A DNA stretch of 64,000 nucleotides from contig OMYT01000004.1 of NCBI GenBank assembly GCA_900315315.1, forward strand, positions 43,019 to 107,018, written 5' to 3'. The notes beneath the pieces are model-generated. The model was not told where the DNA came from. It saw only the letters and a program-made list of their open reading frames with translations, and searched no databases. A program made the position numbers and the translations under genes. Shown piece by piece: positions 59,134 through 64,000 of this stretch (within the stretch, counting starts at the first letter, position 1; every line of letters starts with the position of its first letter). The stretch is from an uncultured Eubacteriales bacterium. GTDB taxonomy: Bacteria > Bacillota > Clostridia > Christensenellales > Aristaeellaceae.

Positions 59134-59285
59134 CAACGTTTCCGGGGCCAATACAGGGGTTCCCCCGATAGACAGGGGAAGAGCCGTTATCGTACATTAT
59201 AAGTGGGAAATTATATATATTCTGATACCGGATGCCCAAGAACAAAAAAAGCATCTCGATATCAAATAGCATGGGAGGCTCGGAT

Positions 59286-62200
59286 ATGAAGAAAATCACG
59301 CGATGGCTTTTCATCTCAGCCGTAATTGCGGTGATTACACTGTTTTGCGGTATTACGGCCCAGGCATCGGAAATCGCCAGCGGTACCTGGGGCACAACCA
59401 ACCCCTGCACATGGACTTTGTCTGATACCGGCCTTCTGGAGATTTCCGGCAGCGGACAGATGGAAAACTGTTACAGCAGCACAACAGATGGCTGGCGGAA
59501 TTACAAAAACCAGATTCGTTCTGTTGTCATTAATCAGGGAATCACAGGCATCGGAAATAATAATTTCTACGGCTGTGGTGAATTAACAAGCCTCAGTATT
59601 CCCAACAGTGTAACAACAATCGGGAATTATGCCTTTAATAACTGTGCCAAACTGGGGACTGTTTCGATTCCGGACAGCGTAACCACCATTAACGGCAGCG
59701 CCTTTGCATACTGCAGCGGAATGACAAGTATCAGTCTCCCCCAGGGCTCAGGAACAACGATCGGAGGCAGCGCGTTCCAGGGATGCAGCAGCCTGACAAC
59801 CCTGGTCATTCCGGATCATATTACAAGCCTTGGCGGATATGCGTTCGCTGATTGCAGCCGCCTTGCGAGCGTCACATTTTCCGGAAACACAATCAATTTC
59901 GGAGAAAACGCATTCAGCAAGTGCACCAGCCTGACAGCCTTTATCATTCCCAGCGGCGTATCAGTCATACCAAACGGTATGTTTAATGGGTGCAGCAATC
60001 TGGCAACCGTAACGTTTGCTTCCACATCTTCCACCGCCGGTGTGTCAAAGATCGGGAATTCCGCCTTCTATGACTGCTTTAAACTGACAGGATTTGAGAT
60101 CCCGCAAACTGTAACGCAGATCGGGGCTGACGCGTTCAGAAACTGCAGGGGCCTGACGAGCATCACGATTCCAAGGCTTGTTGCAAGTGTTGGCGATCGT
60201 GCATTCTATAACTGTACCGGGTTGACAAAAGTAACGATCTACTCTCAGATGAAAAGCATTGCTTTATACGAGTTTTCCGGCTGCAGCAGCCTGACAGAGA
60301 TTACCATCCCCGACTGTGTGACAAGCATCAATGGTTATGCGTTCGACAGGTGCAGCGCACTGACGGAGCTTACAATTCCGCAAAGTGTAACGTCCATCGG
60401 TGGTACCGCATTCCAAAATTGCACCGGTTTAAAAAACATAACCCTTCCCAATGGGGTCAAGACAATTGAAGGCAACCTGTTTTACGGCTGCACAGCTCTG
60501 GAAAGCGTTTCGTTTTCCAATGAAGTGACAGCCATCGGTGGGTACGCGTTCTATAATTGCAGCAGCCTGAAAACCATTACGATTCCTGATGATGTATCTA
60601 TCATTAGAAATTATACTTTCTATGGCTGCAGTTCATTGAAGGATATCTCGATTCCCTCCAAGGTAACAACTATACAGAATAATGCGTTCCAGAATTGTAC
60701 CGGCCTGACAAATATCCAGATCCCGAACAGCGTGACACAGATCGGGCAATATGCACTCGCCGGATGCAGCAGCCTGACGGACGTTACGCTCCCGAACAGC
60801 CTGACGAAAATCGACTATAACGCATTTTTAAACTGTATTGGGCTGACGAGCCTCACGGTTCCCGCCAGTGTGACCAATATTGACTCTACAGCGTTCACCG
60901 GATGCACCGGACTTATGACGGCGGGTCCGATCGGCACGGACAGCAACTATCAATACGGATGGACAACAAGTTTCCCCAAATATGCATTCCCCAGCAGAAG
61001 CATGACAGCAGTCACAATCCCGAAAAGCGTCACACAATTTGCCGACTTTGCATTTTATGGCTGCGACGCACTGGCGGATGTATATTACGAAGGTACGCAA
61101 GCGCAGTGGGGAGAGATCACGGTCGGCACATATAATACCGCGCTGAACAACGCCACCATCCATTATAACCAGGAGAGTGGGATTTTCACCAAAACAGAGC
61201 CTTCATTGAATGATTTTAATATCACTCCGCCAACGGATCTTAGCTACACTGGGGCCGCAAAAACAGTTACTGTAACCGTCAAGAGTGGTATATCGGGCAT
61301 GGGCCAGGTCACAGTCGAATACTATAAGAACGGAGAAAAAGTAGACAGCGCCACAGCGCTTGGAGAATACACCTTCAAGCTGAACGTAGCCGAGGGAACA
61401 AGGTATCTTGCGGGAACGTTTGAAGACAACAGCTGGAAGTTTACGATTGTAAAAGGGACTCCGGTTGTTACGGCTCCCGCGCCAATCTCTCCCCTGCTCT
61501 ATACCGGAAATCCTCTGGGGCTGATTACAGCGGGCTCCACATCCGGCGGGACGATCTCCTATGCCGTGACAACAGAAAATACCGCGCCCGGCGCATCAGC
61601 CTATTCCGAAGCAATCCCGACCGGTACAGATACCGGAACCTACTATGTCTGGTATAAGGTCACAGGTGATGAAAACTATGAGAACGTGGATCCGCAATCG
61701 GTTATCTGCCGCATCGTGGATCATGCAGGCACCTGGGGCAATCTCACCTGGACCCTGACTGAGAGCGACGGTTTCCTGGAAATCAGCGGGCAGGGAGCAA
61801 TGGATAATCTTTCAGCCAGCATTACAAGCAAAGATGCGTGGCTGAACTACAAAGGAAAAATAACCTCAGTTGCTGTAAGGGATGGCATAACCAGTATCGG
61901 CAATAATGCCTTTAAACGCTGTATCAGCCTTACAGATATCACGATTCCAGATAGTATAACAGCAATCGGAAGCTCGGCCTTCTATGACTGCACCAGCCTG
62001 GCAGAGATAGCCATCCCGGAACATGTAACCAGTATCGGTACTACGGCTTTCTTTAACTGCACCGGTTTGACGAATGTCACACTTCCGAAGGATCTGACAA
62101 CGATCGGAACCATGGCCTTTACCGGTTGCGGCAGCCTGGCAAATCTTACCTTTCCTGAAAACCTTTTAACCATTGGCAGCTCTGCCTTTTGTGCCTGCAA

Positions 62201-63554
62201 AAGTCTGAAACATGTTGAAATCCCGGCGAGAATAACTGTCATTGAAGAAAGTTCTTTTGCCGATTGTACCAGCCTGGAGAGCATCTCACTTCCGGAAAAC
62301 CTGACTAAGATCAGCAGATCCGCCTTCTCCTGGTGCAGTAATCTGTCAACGATAACTCTCCCGAAGCACCTTTCTGATCTTGGCGACAGAGCATTTGCCG
62401 GCTGTAACAAACTGACGGCAATCAATTTGGCTGACGGTAATACTGCTTTCCATTCCGTAAACGGTATTCTCTATTCCACGGATGGAAAAACGCTTATTCT
62501 TTATCCAGGCGGACTGGCAACAGGCGATATATCTGTTCCGGCAGGCATAACCGGAATCGGGAACAGCGCATTTGCTGACTGCAGCAATCTGACAGGGATC
62601 ACACTCCCTGAGGGTCTGACCGGTATTGGTAATTATGCTTTCAATGATTGTACCAGCTTGACAGACATCACGTTCCCGATGAACCTGACCGGGATCGGAA
62701 GCTATGCTTTCAATGGTTGCAGCGGACTGACATCTGTCACAATCCCGGATAATGTAACGGAAATCGGCGAATCTGCTTTTCAGAGCTGTACGTCCCTGAC
62801 AAACATCACACTTTCTGAGGGATTGACTGCCGTCAGCGAAAGCCTGTTTTATGGCTGCAGTAACCTGACGGCTGTTACCATCCCCGTTGGGGTAACGAGT
62901 ATCGGCAGTTACGCTTTCAGCAGCAGTCAAAATCTCAGCGATGTCTGGTACGGCGGCACACAGGAGCAGTGGAATGCCATAACCATTGCCAACTACAACA
63001 CTCCTCTCACCACCGCAACAATTCACTACAGCAGTGTAATCCGCTTCGACGCCAACGGCGGCACAGACGCGTCCGGAGCGCGGACAGTAATCATGAATCA
63101 GGAGATCGTACTGCCGGCAACTATGCCGACACGAACGGACTGGTATTTCCTCGGTTGGGCAACAGCTCAGAACGCGACAGCAGCGGGATATTGGCCCGGC
63201 AACAGCTTTACCCCAACCGAAAGCGTGACGTTCTACGCTGTATGGGGTCAGCCGGATCTTGTTGCACCTGATGACCTGACCACGATTGAGCAAGAAGCCT
63301 TTGCGGGTTCCGCCTTCCGCTTCGTTGCGCTGAGCGTAAAAAATACGGAAATCCAGCAAAACGCCTTTGACGGTTGTCCGAATCTTGTTGCAGTTTACAT
63401 TCCTTCAATGACAGCTCAAATAAACGGGCAAACCTTCGGAAACCGGGAGAATCTGCCGAACATTACGCTTCTCGGACCCATCGGCGGCGCAGCAGAAACC
63501 TTTGCTGCACAGCATGGTTTCGGCTTTATCCCTGTTGCTGTACCAGCAGAATAA
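59286..63554 (+). CDS. BspA-like leucine-rich-repeat surface protein with InlB-type repeat
   Basis: 1,422-residue secreted protein. The signal peptide (MKKITRWLFISAVIAV..ITAQAS) starts at ATG 59286, chosen for GGGAGGC upstream; the longer frame to 59232 adds a basic leader. Two similar halves each open with a 'GTWG..TWTL...LEISG' module (near residues 31 and 813) and continue with 23-residue LRR_5 repeats of the form 'IPDSVTTIG..AFYNCSSLT' (about 55-610 and 850-1240). Between them (about 632-811) is an Ig-like/MBG-type stretch. An InlB B-repeat (VIRFDANGGTD, GWATAQN, about 1251-1320) and a last LRR end the chain. No LPxTG, dockerin or SLH motif was seen. Likely role: adhesion to host or plant surface. 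Confidence 0.9.
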   Translation: MKKITRWLFISAVIAVITLFCGITAQASEIASGTWGTTNPCTWTLSDTGLLEISGSGQMENCYSSTTDGWRNYKNQIRSVVINQGITGIGNNNFYGCGELTSLSIPNSVTTIGNYAFNNCAKLGTVSIPDSVTTINGSAFAYCSGMTSISLPQGSGTTIGGSAFQGCSSLTTLVIPDHITSLGGYAFADCSRLASVTFSGNTINFGENAFSKCTSLTAFIIPSGVSVIPNGMFNGCSNLATVTFASTSSTAGVSKIGNSAFYDCFKLTGFEIPQTVTQIGADAFRNCRGLTSITIPRLVASVGDRAFYNCTGLTKVTIYSQMKSIALYEFSGCSSLTEITIPDCVTSINGYAFDRCSALTELTIPQSVTSIGGTAFQNCTGLKNITLPNGVKTIEGNLFYGCTALESVSFSNEVTAIGGYAFYNCSSLKTITIPDDVSIIRNYTFYGCSSLKDISIPSKVTTIQNNAFQNCTGLTNIQIPNSVTQIGQYALAGCSSLTDVTLPNSLTKIDYNAFLNCIGLTSLTVPASVTNIDSTAFTGCTGLMTAGPIGTDSNYQYGWTTSFPKYAFPSRSMTAVTIPKSVTQFADFAFYGCDALADVYYEGTQAQWGEITVGTYNTALNNATIHYNQESGIFTKTEPSLNDFNITPPTDLSYTGAAKTVTVTVKSGISGMGQVTVEYYKNGEKVDSATALGEYTFKLNVAEGTRYLAGTFEDNSWKFTIVKGTPVVTAPAPISPLLYTGNPLGLITAGSTSGGTISYAVTTENTAPGASAYSEAIPTGTDTGTYYVWYKVTGDENYENVDPQSVICRIVDHAGTWGNLTWTLTESDGFLEISGQGAMDNLSASITSKDAWLNYKGKITSVAVRDGITSIGNNAFKRCISLTDITIPDSITAIGSSAFYDCTSLAEIAIPEHVTSIGTTAFFNCTGLTNVTLPKDLTTIGTMAFTGCGSLANLTFPENLLTIGSSAFCACKSLKHVEIPARITVIEESSFADCTSLESISLPENLTKISRSAFSWCSNLSTITLPKHLSDLGDRAFAGCNKLTAINLADGNTAFHSVNGILYSTDGKTLILYPGGLATGDISVPAGITGIGNSAFADCSNLTGITLPEGLTGIGNYAFNDCTSLTDITFPMNLTGIGSYAFNGCSGLTSVTIPDNVTEIGESAFQSCTSLTNITLSEGLTAVSESLFYGCSNLTAVTIPVGVTSIGSYAFSSSQNLSDVWYGGTQEQWNAITIANYNTPLTTATIHYSSVIRFDANGGTDASGARTVIMNQEIVLPATMPTRTDWYFLGWATAQNATAAGYWPGNSFTPTESVTFYAVWGQPDLVAPDDLTTIEQEAFAGSAFRFVALSVKNTEIQQNAFDGCPNLVAVYIPSMTAQINGQTFGNRENLPNITLLGPIGGAAETFAAQHGFGFIPVAVPAE

Positions 63555-63739
63555 ATACACATTGATTCTGACGGGGACCGGTACCGAGCGAGGTTCATCC
63601 CCGACCTTATTTTCCCCGGATCGATACCGCGGGTTCTCGTAACAGGACAAATCAGACTTCTATTATTTATTGGTAATAATGTCAGTATCCGGAGCATTTC
63701 CGGAGTTGGACAAAGCAGAACTGAGGAGGACATGTGAAA

Positions 63740-63877
63740 ATGAGGAGAAACCGGAAGATTTCAGCAGCAGTATTGCTGGTATTCGCGATGATGTTCCTGC
63801 AATGGACAGGTATGGGTTTTACTTCCGTGGCGAAAGCGGACGTCGGAAAACTGTTTCCGGACTGGGGACGAATGTGA
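63740..63877 (+). CDS. Short secreted peptide or truncated exported protein, 45 residues
   Basis: GAGGAGGACATGTGAAA precedes ATG 63740. The product is a Sec signal peptide (MRRNRKISAAVLLVFAMMFL.., cut near VAKADV) followed by only about ten residues ending KLFPDWGRM. Such a length is unusual for a mature exported protein, so this is probably the start of a larger surface protein cut short, or a peptide with a small mature part. Confidence 0.45.
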   Translation: MRRNRKISAAVLLVFAMMFLQWTGMGFTSVAKADVGKLFPDWGRM

Positions 63878-64000
63878 TCAAAAACCCCTCGTACATGTTC
63901 ACCTGAACTTCCATGACATTTCCGACTAAACGGGTTTCCCACTAAAAAATCAGTATGAAGAGAAATGGCGCGAGACCAGTAAAATCAACGGGTTTCGGCC
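63878..64000. other. Window end, no gene recognised
   Basis: From the TGA of the 45-residue frame to the edge I see no supported gene. The nonamer ACGGGTTTC occurs at 63933-63941 and again near 63988-63996. The stretch may be the edge of a further gene or a degenerate element continuing beyond the window. Confidence 0.3.

Noticed and set aside
59500-63000. Regular short-period repeats resembling a CRISPR array or satellite
   Set aside because: They are the roughly 69-base codon repeats of the LRR_5 modules inside one open frame; units vary and have no spacers.
63878-64000. Repeated ACGGGTTTC considered as an insertion-sequence end
   Set aside because: Only two short copies in the same orientation, with no transposase frame; could be chance.
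1-64000. tRNA, rRNA, riboswitch and phage or transposon genes
   Set aside because: None could be recognised by eye on either strand; no cloverleaf, integrase or transposase motif was found.

Overview
The window looks like a chromosome segment of a plant-fibre-degrading anaerobic Firmicute (Clostridia). My best guess is an uncultured gut or rumen Christensenellales/Lachnospirales-type organism. This rests on strong AGGAGG ribosome sites, Lpl-type and Opp-type sugar ABC importers next to intracellular glycosidases, YesN-type regulation, BspA-like leucine-rich surface proteins and oxygen-sensitive style redox enzymes. It is an inference from gene content; no rRNA, tRNA, CRISPR array or intact transposase was seen.

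Layout. (1) 0.2-8.6 kb: a complete Opp/Dpp-type importer (binding protein, two permeases, two ATPases) plus a GH3 beta-glucosidase, closed by a bidirectional terminator behind a 48-residue minus-strand micro-gene. (2) 9.0-15.8 kb: a tight operon of GH3, AraC regulator, GH2 beta-mannosidase and MATE transporter, facing a secreted GH10 xylanase. (3) 17.2-21.0 kb: a CUT1 sugar importer without its own ATPase and a small secreted protein. (4) 21.1-30.4 kb: GH30 (minus) divergent from a lactonase, enolase-superfamily dehydratase, tandem-SDR fusion, GH3 xylosidase-like enzyme and RraA-like protein, together resembling a non-phosphorylative sugar-acid pathway. (5) 30.7-34.3 kb: an LplB-LplC-LplA importer. 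(6) 34.4-37.8 kb: a Gfo/Idh/MocA dehydrogenase, a TIM-barrel/beta-propeller fusion and a small cytosolic LRR protein. (7) 38.0-44.6 kb: a D-lyxose isomerase, a YesN regulator with a beheaded kinase, a beheaded binding protein, two permeases and a YicI-like alpha-xylosidase. (8) 44.6-54.1 kb: redox and accessory genes (two ferredoxin-domain aldo/keto reductases, YczE-like membrane protein, Fe-ADH, nitroreductase, VOC, TIM barrel, FMN hydroxy-acid oxidase, serine hydrolase, methyltransferase). (9) 54.2-64 kb: gene remnants, a FIST-GGDEF protein, an ABM monooxygenase, a truncated flavodoxin, a 12-TM LuxR-type regulator and a 1,422-residue BspA-like surface protein.

How it works together. Secreted xylanase breaks xylan outside. 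The importers bring in oligosaccharides, and cytosolic GH2, GH3, GH30 and GH31 enzymes split them. Isomerase and sugar-acid enzymes feed the products onward. The Lpl and CUT1 importers carry no ATPase and probably share one encoded elsewhere.

The most unusual points are the sugar-acid cluster with its fused SDR, the TIM-barrel/propeller fusion, a matching two-box regulatory element upstream of two importers, a MerR-type 19-bp-spacer promoter, and a run of at least five genes truncated at sharp junctions between 39.9 and 57.4 kb. Those truncations are either real deletions or assembly chimeras. All family calls come from reading motifs; no database search was possible.
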